Origin: DASRBO01 sp035653595
GTDB lineage: Bacteria; Actinomycetota; Acidimicrobiia; Acidimicrobiales; JAJPHE01
Reading direction: 5' to 3'
Assembly (NCBI GenBank): GCA_035653595.1
Contig: DASRBO010000161.1
Location: 1 to 30,292, forward strand
DNA: 30,292 nt
Part shown: piece after piece, positions 7,043 to 15,121 of the stretch
Layout: each line of letters opens with the position of its first letter
Position numbering within the stretch: the stretch's first letter is position 1
Program-made: the position numbers and the translations under genes
The notes under the pieces: generated by a model
What the model saw: the letters and a program-made list of their open reading frames with translations, nothing else
Databases searched by the model: none
Told to the model about the DNA's origin: nothing

Positions 7043-7732
7043 GTGGCCGATGCGCCCCTCCACAGTCGTGACGACGGGGCCTCCTGGGGCGTCGCATCGC
7101 ACGGCGAGCCTCGCTGGGCAGCCCTGGTGGCGGTGACGGGCGCCGCCGCACTGCAGCTCAGTCTGCCCGACAGGCTCATACGGGGTCTCGGGAACCGGGG
7201 CCTGATCCCCGCCCTGGAGGGGGCGCTGATCGTGGTCCTTCTGATCGCCAACCCCGGACGCATCTCGACCGAGGAATCACGCCTTCGCGTGATCGGTGTG
7301 GTCCTGATCGGGATAATCACCATCGCCAACGTGGTCTCGCTCAGCGAACTCATCCACGCTCTCCTCTACAGCGCCTCGACCTCGGGTCGCTCGCTTGTCT
7401 ATGCGGCGGCTCCCGTGTGGCTGACCAACGTCATCGTCTTCGGGCTCTGGTACTGGGAGCTCGACCGGGGCGGTCCCGCCGCTCGGCAGGAGCCAGCGCA
7501 CCGCCGGCCCGACTTTCTGTTTCCGCAGATGTCCGTGCCGGGGTCATCTCCGGGTTGGGCACCCAGCCTTCTCGACTACATCTACACGTCCTTCACGAAT
7601 GCCACCGCCTTCAGCCCGACCGATACCTTGCCGCTCACGGCGTGGTCCAAGCTGCTCATGATGCTGCAGTCCCTGGCCTCCCTCATCATGGTCGCCGTGG
7701 TGATCTCGCGGGCTGTGAACATTCTGCACTGA
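7043..7732 (+). CDS. Conserved polytopic membrane protein, DUF1345-like
   Basis: A 229-aa protein with about four to five transmembrane segments (near residues 24-42, 57-72, 85-105, 120-140 and 200-220). A conserved-looking loop lies before the last helix (LLDYIYTSFTNATAFSPTDT). That loop, Y-x-Y-x-S-F-T with a following S-x-T-D-x, resembles the DUF1345 family and the pore-like region of small two-helix ion channels, so a channel or transporter role is possible but unproven. The GTG start at 7043 gives a polar N-terminus. It is transcribed divergently from the HTH regulator (167-base gap) and convergently with the phosphodiesterase, ending at a strong hairpin. Confidence 0.75.
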   Translation: MADAPLHSRDDGASWGVASHGEPRWAALVAVTGAAALQLSLPDRLIRGLGNRGLIPALEGALIVVLLIANPGRISTEESRLRVIGVVLIGIITIANVVSLSELIHALLYSASTSGRSLVYAAAPVWLTNVIVFGLWYWELDRGGPAARQEPAHRRPDFLFPQMSVPGSSPGWAPSLLDYIYTSFTNATAFSPTDTLPLTAWSKLLMMLQSLASLIMVAVVISRAVNILH

Positions 7733-7754
7733 ACGAGCCGATCGTTCACGTAGC

Positions 7755-7792
7755 GATGGAGGGCCGGGGCGATTCGGCCCCGGCCCTCCATC
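7755..7792. terminator. Strong bidirectional hairpin
   Basis: A perfect 16-bp stem (GATGGAGGGCCGGGGC at 7755-7770 with its complement at 7777-7792) and a 6-base loop lie between two convergent genes. There is no T-run on either side, as is common in high-GC actinobacteria, so termination may rest on the stem alone. Confidence 0.75.
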
Positions 7793-7847
7793 TCGAGCTA
7801 CGGGTCAGCCGACGAGTGGCACATGCGGCGTTGCGACTGCGCCACCC

Positions 7848-9635
7848 TCAGATGCCCGGAAGGGTCTGTGTCCCCTCGATGCGCACGGCATCCAGGGCCG
7901 ACGGGTCGAGACCGAGCAACGACAGGACCGTCGGCGCCACCTGGGTCGTCTCGACCGCGCTCGAGACGACCTGGCCTTTGATGCCGGGACCGTTCACGAC
8001 CATCAGCACGTGCCGGTCGTCGACGTTCATACCGCCGTGCTCGGCGAGCTTCTTGCCCGGCCCGGTGTAGACGACGCCTGGCTGCACCTCACCGAACACG
8101 TCGGGGTAGTGGCCGCTGCCGAAGGCGACGCCGAAGAAGTTGGCGGCGTCGGCGCCGGCCCAGATGTTGTCAAGGCCGGCGTGCTGCACCTGCACGGGCG
8201 CCTTGTTGACGTCGTAGCCGGTCAGGGTCATGCCCCACAGCTCCCCCTTGACAAAGTTGGCAGCCGCCTGCGACCTGTCGGACAGGTACGACTGCCACAG
8301 GTCGTCGTTGGTGCCGGCGACGATGAGGGTGGCGCCGGCGTGGGTCGACGCCCAGTCCTTGTTGATCTGGTCGACGATCGGGCCGTCCTTGATCGTGACC
8401 AGCTGACGGGGGTCGATCGGCGACTGGCCGTGCTTGGCCGTGACGATGATCGTCGTCGAGTTGGCGAGCCCCTCCTGGTGGATTGCTGAGACCATCCGGC
8501 CGAGCTGGGCGTCCACGTAGTCGAGTGCGCTCGAGACGACCGGGCCGGGCACGAGCTGGCCATTGACCAGCTGGTAGCCGCCCGGTTGCGGGGCACTCGT
8601 CGTGTAGTTACCGTTCGAGTCGGGACCGATCAGCGTGGCGGCGTCGCTCGGGATCTTCTCGGCGACCGACAGGGTCTGGAAGTTCATCCCGAAGATCGCC
8701 GGGGTGCCGACCGAGGTCTTGCCCGAGTGGTCGAGGCCGTTGATCTCGTTCAGGATCGCCTGGACCTTGTAGCCGTCGTACTGCTTGGTGGCGGCGTCGA
8801 TGTGGGCCCAGTCGTCGTCCTGCGGGTACGGCTGGCCGTTCGGCATGACGGCCTGCGAGTCGATCTCCGGCCCGAAGTAGTCGTCGATGCTCTTGCCGTT
8901 GGACCCCGGGCCGTTGAAGGACATGTAGACGGCGTGCTTGTCCGACCACGCAGTGCGGAGTCCGGCGCCGTGGATCACCTGGAAGATCGTGTTGTCGCCC
9001 AGGTAGTCCCACGGAAGGATGTTGTTGCAGGTTGCCGGGTCGACCGGGAAGGTGCCGGTGTTGAACGAGGTGACGTCGTTCTTCAGGTTCATGATGGCGG
9101 CCGGGTTCGCGTCGACGTGATTCTGCCCGCTGTAGATCGAGCCGTTCTCATCGAAAGACGGGAAGGTGCCGTTCGCCGGGTTGATGAAGTCGTTGACATT
9201 GGCAAGGGCATCGTCGGGCGAGTCGTAAATTACGTCACCGCCGGTCGCCGGCTGGTTGGGGGTGCAACTCGCACCGGCCTCGTCGACGTTGTGGCTGTAC
9301 TCGACGTCGTAGTAGATGCCGGTCGACTTTGGGTTGCCGCCGGTCATCAAGGCGGTGCCGCCCGGATCCGAGTCCGACGGGTTCGACGTCGCCGCGTTGG
9401 TGTACTCGGCACCCGAGCGGGTCAGCTTGGCGAGGGCCGAGCTCGGGTGGTTGGCGACGTACCAGTCAAGATCACTCTGGTGCATTCCGTCGACTGATAT
9501 CAGGAGAACGTGGTCGGTCCTCTTGCCGCCCGGGCTGGTCGCTCCGGCGCCGGCCGGCATGACCACAAGCATGCCCAACGCCGCGGCTGACATCGCAGCC
9601 AGCCCGACGACGGTCGGGCGCTTGACCTTCAACAT
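7848..9635 (-). CDS. Secreted type I phosphodiesterase / nucleotide pyrophosphatase
   Basis: A 595-aa exported enzyme of the alkaline-phosphatase superfamily. Residues 1-32 are a signal peptide (KVKR n-region, Ala/Leu/Val-rich core, AGAGA cleavage region). The metal-binding start of the fold is VLLISVDGMHQSDLDW (D49). The nucleophile loop is around PSDSDPGGTALMTGG (86-100), with Ser or Thr as candidate nucleophile. Further metal ligands are TAKHGQSPIDP and the late GGMNVDDRHVLMVV. Such enzymes cleave phosphodiester or pyrophosphate bonds in nucleotides or lipids, so it could release phosphate outside the cell, in keeping with the nearby pst genes. No PHO box is seen upstream. The ATG at 9635 has a good ribosome site (GGGGAG). 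It is monocistronic. Confidence 0.88.
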   Translation of the reverse strand: MLKVKRPTVVGLAAMSAAALGMLVVMPAGAGATSPGGKRTDHVLLISVDGMHQSDLDWYVANHPSSALAKLTRSGAEYTNAATSNPSDSDPGGTALMTGGNPKSTGIYYDVEYSHNVDEAGASCTPNQPATGGDVIYDSPDDALANVNDFINPANGTFPSFDENGSIYSGQNHVDANPAAIMNLKNDVTSFNTGTFPVDPATCNNILPWDYLGDNTIFQVIHGAGLRTAWSDKHAVYMSFNGPGSNGKSIDDYFGPEIDSQAVMPNGQPYPQDDDWAHIDAATKQYDGYKVQAILNEINGLDHSGKTSVGTPAIFGMNFQTLSVAEKIPSDAATLIGPDSNGNYTTSAPQPGGYQLVNGQLVPGPVVSSALDYVDAQLGRMVSAIHQEGLANSTTIIVTAKHGQSPIDPRQLVTIKDGPIVDQINKDWASTHAGATLIVAGTNDDLWQSYLSDRSQAAANFVKGELWGMTLTGYDVNKAPVQVQHAGLDNIWAGADAANFFGVAFGSGHYPDVFGEVQPGVVYTGPGKKLAEHGGMNVDDRHVLMVVNGPGIKGQVVSSAVETTQVAPTVLSLLGLDPSALDAVRIEGTQTLPGI

Positions 9636-9940
9636 GATGCTCCCCTCTAAGGGTCGAGTAGGCGGACGCCGGTGCCCAACCTAAGGCCCTCCCCTTTGGC
9701 CAACTTGGCCGAACAGAGAACACCAGGTGGCTCATGCGTGAATTCTTGGGTCCCGGCACGCTGTGCGCCGGCCTTGGCTCAGCTCATCGCCGGTTGTTGC
9801 ACCACGCCAAGAAGCGGACCTGGTCTGCAATACAGCCGACCGCCGCAGGCCGCAGGCCGCAGCGAATTGCTGCCCAGGAGCGCCCCGCCGCATCGGACGC
9901 TGTCGTCTCCCACCATGGGGGCGCGTCCCCGCGAGTCAGC
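9636..9940. other. Intergenic region upstream of the phosphodiesterase
   Basis: About 300 bases without a credible gene. It holds the promoter of the phosphodiesterase. A direct repeat TTGGCCAAC (9696-9704) / TTGGCCGAAC (9705-9714), each unit containing TTGGCC, lies 60-80 bases upstream of that gene and is a possible regulator site. A short CGCAGGC repetition occurs near 9845-9862. No terminator with a T-run is visible for the - strand gene ending at 9936. Confidence 0.5.
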
Positions 9941-10643
9941 CCGGAGGGCCGACCTGCACCGTGATCGTGGTCGCTCCCGAGGCCGGATCGTTGCGCACCT
10001 CGGCGTCATACGACCACCCTTGGGCTGTGGAGCCGACCAGATAGCACACCGGTGCTGATGGGCGGGCCTCGGCTGCGGTGAACGATGACGACAGGACCGA
10101 GGCGCCCCAGCGCCGGACGGCGACGTTGAGCTGGTCACAGACCTCCAGCGGCGCCGTAGCGCTCGTCAGTGCGCGGGCCACCCGGGGCGGCCCGGGCTCG
10201 ATCTGCGGTGGTGTCTCCGGAACGACGGTGTACCGACTGGCGCCCCAACTGGCGGGAAGGGCGAGGCCGGCCACGATGGCCCGCTCTCCGGCCACCGGTC
10301 GGTGACGACCGCTGTCGACCCGCGCCGCCACGACCAGGGCCACGACCGTCGACGCCAGGGCGGCCGCCGCCAGGGCCACGCCCAGTCGGGGGTGCCGGCG
10401 CCGGAGCAGCAGCCACTCCATCAGGGCGGCCGCCGTCAGGCCCAGGCCGGCCAGTCCTGCCGTCGCCACCGGCGCTGCCTCCCACTGCCGCCACCTCGCA
10501 CCGTCGGTGGGCTCAAAGCTGACGGCCTGCACGGCGTAGTAGCCGACTGCCCACACCGACAGCCCTCCCGTCAGGACGACGGCGCCGAGGGCGGCCCAGG
10601 AGCGCAGCAGCCCGGCTGGGTGCACTGCCGACGTCGAGGCCAT
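9936..10643 (-). CDS. Membrane-anchored protein of unknown function
   Basis: I do not recognise the family. The preferred start is ATG at 10643, giving 235 aa; an upstream GTG at 10781 would run into the divergent cyclase gene and adds low-complexity sequence. Three hydrophobic segments lie near residues 13-36, 53-70 and 79-100. A soluble, probably extracytoplasmic C-terminal domain of about 130 residues follows with two Cys (VCDQLNVAVRRWG and PVCYLVGSTAQGWSYD) that could form a disulfide. The C-terminal sequence (SGATTITVQVGPPG) has beta-strand character. It is divergent from the cyclase gene, with 125 bases between starts. Confidence 0.7.
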   Translation of the reverse strand: MASTSAVHPAGLLRSWAALGAVVLTGGLSVWAVGYYAVQAVSFEPTDGARWRQWEAAPVATAGLAGLGLTAAALMEWLLLRRRHPRLGVALAAAALASTVVALVVAARVDSGRHRPVAGERAIVAGLALPASWGASRYTVVPETPPQIEPGPPRVARALTSATAPLEVCDQLNVAVRRWGASVLSSSFTAAEARPSAPVCYLVGSTAQGWSYDAEVRNDPASGATTITVQVGPPG

Positions 10644-10768
10644 GATCGTCGGATCGTGCTGGTCTGCACGGGGCGGGTCGATGAGAGCTGAGGGTACCGA
10701 CAGCGCCGGCGCCCGCGCCGGGCTCGCCCGTGCTCCTCTGCCGACGCCTTCTCTCTTAGGCTCCGGCC

Positions 10769-11677
10769 ATGGCCCGGCCACCCATGACCACCGACGAAGT
10801 CCGCGCCCTGCACACCGAGCTCTCCAACTGGGGTCGCTGGGGCGACGACGACCAGCTGGGCGCCCTCAACTTCATAACGCCCGCCATGCGGGCGGCGGCG
10901 GCGGCCGGGGTCCGTTCGGGCCGCACGGTGTCCTGCGCCCGCTCGCTGCCGACCCAGCCAGCGGTGGACAACCCGACCCCGGTGGCCCACCACATGATCG
11001 GAACGGCGACCGAGGGCGGGGGGGCGGACTACTTCGCCATAGCCCCCCACGGCTACGCCACCAGCCACATCGACGCCCTGTGCCACATCTTCCGCGACGA
11101 CCAGCTCTACAACGGCTACCCGTCCACGGCGGTCACCGCCCACGGCGCCCTGCAGCTCGGCATCCACCACCTCGCCTCCGGGGTGGTGGGCAGGGGAGTG
11201 CTGCTCGACATCCCCCGCCTGCGGGACGTTGAGGCGCTCGCGCCGGGCGAGCCGATCTTCCCCGAGGACCTCGAGGAGGCATCGAGCCGGGCCGGGTTGG
11301 AGGTCGGTTGCGGCGACGTGCTGCTCGTGCGCACCGGCCGGTGGCCGTGGCGGGCCACCCACGGGCCCTGGGATCCGCACCAGGCCCTGGCCGGCCTCGA
11401 CGCGTCCTGTCTGGCGTGGCTCCACCGGCGGGAGGTGGCCGTGCTCGGCAGCGATGGCGTCTCCGACGTGGTCCCCTCGAGGGTGCCGGAGATCCGCCTG
11501 CCGATCCACTCGGTGGCGATACCCACCATGGGGGTGCACCTCCTCGACAACCTCGACCTGGAGGCGCTGGCGGTCGCCTGCAGCGAGGAGCAGCGGTGGT
11601 CATTCCTCCTGACGGTGGCTCCCCTGGTCCTCTGGCGGGGGACGGCGTCGCCGGTCAACCCCATCGCCATGTTCTGA
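10769..11677 (+). CDS. Cyclase family protein (kynurenine formamidase-like metal hydrolase)
   Basis: A 302-aa metal-dependent hydrolase of the cyclase family (PF04199). The metal-binding motif HGYATSHIDALCH covers residues 94-106 and corresponds to the H-x-G-T-H-x-D-x-x-x-H pattern, with Ala in place of Gly and Ser between Thr and His. The N-terminus (LSNWGRWGDDDQLGALNFITP) is characteristic of the long subgroup found in actinobacteria and fungi, and the C-terminal region (SDGVSDVVPS, IPTMGVHLLDNLDLEAL) matches too. Relatives hydrolyse N-formylkynurenine, isatin or polyketide-like amides, so the substrate is not determined. It is a single gene, convergent with acylphosphatase. Confidence 0.88.
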   Translation: MARPPMTTDEVRALHTELSNWGRWGDDDQLGALNFITPAMRAAAAAGVRSGRTVSCARSLPTQPAVDNPTPVAHHMIGTATEGGGADYFAIAPHGYATSHIDALCHIFRDDQLYNGYPSTAVTAHGALQLGIHHLASGVVGRGVLLDIPRLRDVEALAPGEPIFPEDLEEASSRAGLEVGCGDVLLVRTGRWPWRATHGPWDPHQALAGLDASCLAWLHRREVAVLGSDGVSDVVPSRVPEIRLPIHSVAIPTMGVHLLDNLDLEALAVACSEEQRWSFLLTVAPLVLWRGTASPVNPIAMF

Positions 11678-11680
11678 CCG

Positions 11681-11701
11681 GCGGCCGATGGAGCGGGCCG
11701 C
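11681..11701. terminator. Candidate hairpin between convergent genes
   Basis: GCGGCC (11681-11686) pairs with GGCCGC (11696-11701) around a 9-base loop, extendable by a G-T pair. It lies in the 24 bases between the cyclase and acylphosphatase stops. No T-run is present. Confidence 0.4.
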
Positions 11702-11971
11702 TCAGCGCACTCTGAAGCCGGCCAGGCCCTCCACGTCGGCCGGGGTCGTTGTGCAGCCCCTGACCTCGGCCCACCGTGGCCCGCTGCGGCACCAGCGCAC
11801 GAGGGCCTCCACCGCGTCGGGCTCGCCCTCGAGATGGGCCTCCACGCTGCCGTCAGGACAGTTGCGCACCCAGCCGGCGACGCCCAGCATCCCCGCCTGG
11901 TGACGGCAGCTCTCGCGGTAGCCGATGCCCTGCACCCGGCCGGTCACCACGAGGTGGTAGGCGACCGGCAC
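11702..11971 (-). CDS. acyP: Acylphosphatase
   Basis: An 89-aa cytosolic enzyme hydrolysing acyl phosphates such as acetyl or carbamoyl phosphate. The signature loop GRVQGIGYRES (residues 11-21) supplies the phosphate-binding cradle and catalytic Arg, and GWVRNCPDGSVEAHLEG (33-49) holds the catalytic Asn. Length matches the family. I chose GTG at 11971; the longer open frame upstream encodes Pro/Arg-rich sequence with no homology. It sits downstream of phoU on the same strand (148-base gap) and may or may not share its transcript. Confidence 0.92.
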   Translation of the reverse strand: MPVAYHLVVTGRVQGIGYRESCRHQAGMLGVAGWVRNCPDGSVEAHLEGEPDAVEALVRWCRSGPRWAEVRGCTTTPADVEGLAGFRVR

Positions 11972-12119
11972 GGCGACCAGGATCGCGCGCCGGGCGCTCG
12001 CCTGAGTCAGGCCAACACCCCGGCGGGGACCGGGCGCCCCCGGCTGCGACGCGCCCGGCGAGCCAGATCGGGGGCACGGGCCGGCACAGGGCGGGCGCTG
12101 GAGGGGGAAGCCCCGGGGT

Positions 12120-12776
12120 TCAGGAACCCTCGATGCGGCGGGCCACATTGACGGCGTGGTCGCCGAGGCGCTCGAAGTAGCGGGCGACCAGGCCCATCTC
12201 GATGGCGACCGGTATCGAGGTTCCGCCGGCGGCCAGCTCGGCGGTGAGGGTGACATGGAGGTCGTCGATCTCGTCGTCGCGGGCCCGCAGGCGCTCGGCG
12301 GCACCGGGCTCCTTCCGCGAGTAGGCGTCGGTGGCGATCTCCCACATCTCCACCCCGGCCGCCCCCATCTGGGCCACCAGGTCGCGGGCCCGGGGACCGA
12401 GCCACTTCGACAGGCCCTGACCGGCCTGCAGGGCGATGTGCTCGGCCAGGTCCCCGCTCCGCTCCAGCTCCGGGAGGATGCGCAGCACGGTGATGAGCCG
12501 CTTGCGATCGGCGGGAGCCAGGGCGGCGGGCGACATCAGCAGGTCGACCACCGCCCGGTCCATTTCCTCGTACAGACCGTCGATGAGCCGGTCGCGGGCG
12601 GCGAGCTTGCGGGCCGCGTCGCGGTCGGTGGCCAGGAAGGCCTCGGTGGCCCCGGCCAGGGCCTCCCGCACCAGGGCGAATATCTGCAGCACCTGCTGGT
12701 CGATGTCGTCGATGACCCCGGCCCGGTCCGGTCCGTTGCCCAGGCCGTGGGTGGACTTCACGCCCTCGGTCGACAC
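12120..12776 (-). CDS. phoU: PhoU, phosphate transport system regulatory protein
   Basis: A 218-aa cytosolic protein made of two PhoU three-helix repeats. The first runs over about residues 25-110 (helix pairs with YEEMDRAVVDLL and LRILPELERSGDLAEHIA). The second covers about 120-215 and ends in the diagnostic metal-binding motif YFERLGDHAVNVARR. PhoU damps the PstSCAB transporter and PhoR-type signalling when phosphate is plentiful, and often affects polyP levels. It is separated from pstSCAB by about 13 kb here, rather than following pstB. The start is GTG at 12776, or GTG at 12761, which would overlap the stop of a small leader ORF (GTGA). No two-component phoR/phoP pair is in the window. 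Confidence 0.95.
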   Translation of the reverse strand: MSTEGVKSTHGLGNGPDRAGVIDDIDQQVLQIFALVREALAGATEAFLATDRDAARKLAARDRLIDGLYEEMDRAVVDLLMSPAALAPADRKRLITVLRILPELERSGDLAEHIALQAGQGLSKWLGPRARDLVAQMGAAGVEMWEIATDAYSRKEPGAAERLRARDDEIDDLHVTLTAELAAGGTSIPVAIEMGLVARYFERLGDHAVNVARRIEGS

Positions 12777-12805
12777 AGCTCGGCCATCCCCGCCATCCCC
12801 GCCAT
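12758..12805 (-). CDS. Possible 15-aa leader ORF running into phoU
   Basis: ATG codons inside the tandem repeat open a frame MAGMAGMAELCRPRA that ends in TGA at 12758-12760. It starts upstream of the phoU GTG (12776) in another frame and stops inside codon 6-7 of phoU, where its stop overlaps the alternative phoU start GTG at 12761 as GTGA. Copy-number change in the repeat would add or remove MAG units without shifting frame. Translation is unproven. Confidence 0.25.
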   Translation of the reverse strand: MAGMAGMAELCRPRA

Positions 12806-12809
12806 CCCC
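12783..12809. repeat. Three 9-bp perfect tandem repeats upstream of phoU
   Basis: GCCATCCCC is repeated three times without mismatch (12783-12791, 12792-12800, 12801-12809). On the phoU strand this reads GGGGATGGC three times and ends 6 bases before the GTG, so it covers the ribosome-binding region. Slippage here could alter phoU translation. Confidence 0.9.
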
Positions 12810-12830
12810 TGAGTCTGACCCGCCCCGCCG

Positions 12831-15089
12831 CTACGTCAAGCCAACAATGGGTGAACTCCGGGGCTCCAGCCAGCCCTCCAGCGGCGGGGGGAGCTGGTCC
12901 CCTCCGGTCAGGAGGACCAATCGTCTGGTGGTCCTGGTCATGGCCACGTACAGCTCGGGCAGGCTGTGGCGCTCGGGCTCGACCACCACCACGCTGTCGA
13001 ACTCGAGACCCTTGGCCGTGGTCACGTCCAGCTCGACTATGTCGTCGTCGAGGGCCGCCGGTTGGGGCGCCCCCACCGAGCCCACCGGGTGCACCACCGC
13101 CACCTTGCCCGGCGACACGCGGTCGGCCTCGGCCCTGGCCACCGCCGCCACGAACGCCTGGCGGTGGGCATCGGGAAGGCGCGCGAGGACCGGCCGGTCG
13201 CCGGACTGGCGCACCGAGGTGGGCGGGCGGGCGGCGGGGTCGTGGGCCGCCAGCACCTGGGCGGCGGCGGCCATGACCTCGGCCGGCGTGCGGTAGTTGA
13301 CGGTCAGCTCCAGCACGGTCGTGGGCCGGCCGGGAGCGGCGATGTCGGCCGCCGCCTGCCAGCCCCGGCTCGACCACGGATGCTTGGCCTGACCGAGGTC
13401 ACCGACGATGGTCATCGAGCCGGTCGGCCCCCGCCGGGCAAGCATGCGCCACTGCATCGGGGTCAGGTCCTGGGCCTCGTCCACGATGATGTGCCCGAAG
13501 GTCTCCTGGACCCGGTCCTCCTCCGGAGCGGCCTGGGTCCGGCTGACCCGAGCCACCACGTCGGTGAGGGTCCGGAAATGCTCCTCGCTGACCAGTTCGG
13601 TGGGGCGGTAGCGCCGCCCGCACTGCTCGCACAGGAAACCCCCGGCCACCAGCGTCACCTCGAAGTCACAGTCGGGGCACTCGGGAAGCATCCCCATGGC
13701 CGACAGGGTCCGGTCCATGGTGGGGTCGGGAGCGGGGACGGCCGCCGGTCGGCGGCGGCGCCGGGCCGGGGCCCGCCCCAGCAACGCCTCCGCCTCGTCC
13801 AGCAGGGCCACGTCGTGCTCGCTCAGGTGGTCTGGATCGATGGGCGCCAGCCCGGCCGCCTCCAGCGCCTCGCTCACCACCTGCTCGGGGCCCACCCGCG
13901 CCCACAGGCGGGCGGCCAGCGCCCGCACCTCGGGCGAGCGGCGCAGGGTCTCGAGGATCTCGGACGCCTCGGGCGGGGCGTGGTCGGCGGCCACCACCCC
14001 GGCCCGGGCCGCCCGGCGGGCCGCCCGGCGGGCCCCGGTCACCAGATGGCGCAGGAGGGCGGCCTCCAGCCGGGGGCGGCCGGCGTTGTGGCTGCCGGCC
14101 TGGCGGGCGGCGTCGACCATGGCCCGACTGTCGGCCACCGTCACCGCCAGTCGGTGGATGCCGAAGCCGACATGGGCGTCACTGTCGAGGACCCGTTGGT
14201 GGGACGCGATGGCGGCCGACAGCGCGTCGACCATGCCAAGGTCGGCCTTGAGCGCCGCCGGGCCGGGCCGGTCGGTGCTCCTGACCGTCCAGCCCGGGGC
14301 CAGGGCGGCGGTCGTTGTCACCCGGACGCCGGTCTCGCCCAGGCCGGGGAGCACGTCCTCGACGTAGCGGCAGAACACCGGGTTGGGCCCGACCACCAGC
14401 ACCCCCTGTTTGGCCAGCGGGAAGTGGTGGGCGTAGAGGAGGTAGGCGGCCCGGTGCAGTGCCACCGCCGTCTTGCCTGTGCCCGGTCCGCCCTGCACGA
14501 CCAGGACCCCCCGCAGCGGGGCCCGGATGGCCGTGTCCTGCTCCCCCTGGATGGTGGCGACGATGTCGCCCATGCGGCCGGTCCGAGCCGAGGACAGGGC
14601 CGCCATGAGCGCACCCTCGCCGCACAGGTTGGAGCTGGACCCGGCCCCAGCGCTGCTCACCAGGGTCTCGTCGTCGAGGCCGACCACGGTGCGGCCCTTC
14701 ATGCGGATGTGGCGGCGGCGCTCGACCCCCCGGCGGTCGCCGGCGGTGGCCCGGTAGAAGGGCTCGGCCGCCGGCGTGCGCCAGTCGATGACCAGGGGCT
14801 CCCCCTCCTCGTCGAGCACCCCGAGGCGGCCGACATGCAGGCGCTCGCCAGCTTCGTAGTCGAGCCGCCCGAAGCACAGGGCCCGGTCTCCGATGGACAG
14901 GGCGGCCCGTCGGCGCAGGCCGTGCTCGACGCGGGCGTCGCGCTCGACCCGGTCGGAGACCAGGCCGCCCCGGCCCTGGTCCAGCAACTCGGCTGCCAGG
15001 TCCGACGAGCCCTCCCTCAGCTGGTCGAGACGGTTGTAAGCGCGGTCGATGTGTGACTGTTCGGCGCGGATCTCCTCGACCAGTCCCAA
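12831..15089 (-). CDS. helD: HelD-family RNA polymerase-recycling ATPase / UvrD-like helicase with zinc-ribbon insert
   Basis: A 752-aa superfamily 1 ATPase. The N-terminal 30 residues (VEEIRAEQSHIDRAYNRLDQLRE) form the coiled coil that HelD proteins push into the RNA polymerase secondary channel. Then come the IDWRTPAAEPFY segment (101-112), Walker A GGPGTGKT (200-207), Walker B HIIVDEAQD (533-541), motif IV-type LTVNYRTP (595-602) and the late motifs TTAKGLEFDSVVVV and YVAMTRTTRRLVLL. HelD dislodges stalled or drug-bound polymerase, and HelR versions give rifamycin tolerance. Between the arm region and Walker B sits CPDC-N12-CEQC (Cys 471, 474, 487, 490), a zinc ribbon I do not know from characterised HelDs. 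The start is TTG with a GGGGGG-type ribosome site. The promoter carries an RAE-like element. Confidence 0.88.
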   Translation of the reverse strand: MGLVEEIRAEQSHIDRAYNRLDQLREGSSDLAAELLDQGRGGLVSDRVERDARVEHGLRRRAALSIGDRALCFGRLDYEAGERLHVGRLGVLDEEGEPLVIDWRTPAAEPFYRATAGDRRGVERRRHIRMKGRTVVGLDDETLVSSAGAGSSSNLCGEGALMAALSSARTGRMGDIVATIQGEQDTAIRAPLRGVLVVQGGPGTGKTAVALHRAAYLLYAHHFPLAKQGVLVVGPNPVFCRYVEDVLPGLGETGVRVTTTAALAPGWTVRSTDRPGPAALKADLGMVDALSAAIASHQRVLDSDAHVGFGIHRLAVTVADSRAMVDAARQAGSHNAGRPRLEAALLRHLVTGARRAARRAARAGVVAADHAPPEASEILETLRRSPEVRALAARLWARVGPEQVVSEALEAAGLAPIDPDHLSEHDVALLDEAEALLGRAPARRRRRPAAVPAPDPTMDRTLSAMGMLPECPDCDFEVTLVAGGFLCEQCGRRYRPTELVSEEHFRTLTDVVARVSRTQAAPEEDRVQETFGHIIVDEAQDLTPMQWRMLARRGPTGSMTIVGDLGQAKHPWSSRGWQAAADIAAPGRPTTVLELTVNYRTPAEVMAAAAQVLAAHDPAARPPTSVRQSGDRPVLARLPDAHRQAFVAAVARAEADRVSPGKVAVVHPVGSVGAPQPAALDDDIVELDVTTAKGLEFDSVVVVEPERHSLPELYVAMTRTTRRLVLLTGGDQLPPPLEGWLEPRSSPIVGLT
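12835..12856 (-). promoter_or_regulatory. Weak PHO-box candidate upstream of phoU
   Basis: On the phoU strand GTTCACCCATT (12856-12846) is followed in 11-base register by GTTGGCTTGAC (12845-12835). The first unit is a perfect match to the GTTCACC core of streptomycete PhoP boxes; the second keeps only GTT and part of the rest. It lies 59-80 bases upstream of the phoU GTG, inside the helD 3' end. Confidence 0.35.
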
Positions 15090-15121
15090 GTTCCCCCCAA
15101 GATCGCCGGTGCGGCCGGGCG

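Noticed and set aside
9845..9862. Short CGCAGGC repetition as a CRISPR-like or iteron array
   Set aside because: The units are only 7 bases, directly abutting and few; chance in GC-rich DNA is sufficient.
12966..15056. 696-codon + strand frame opposite helD
   Set aside because: It is the shadow of the HelD gene; the - strand has all ATPase motifs.
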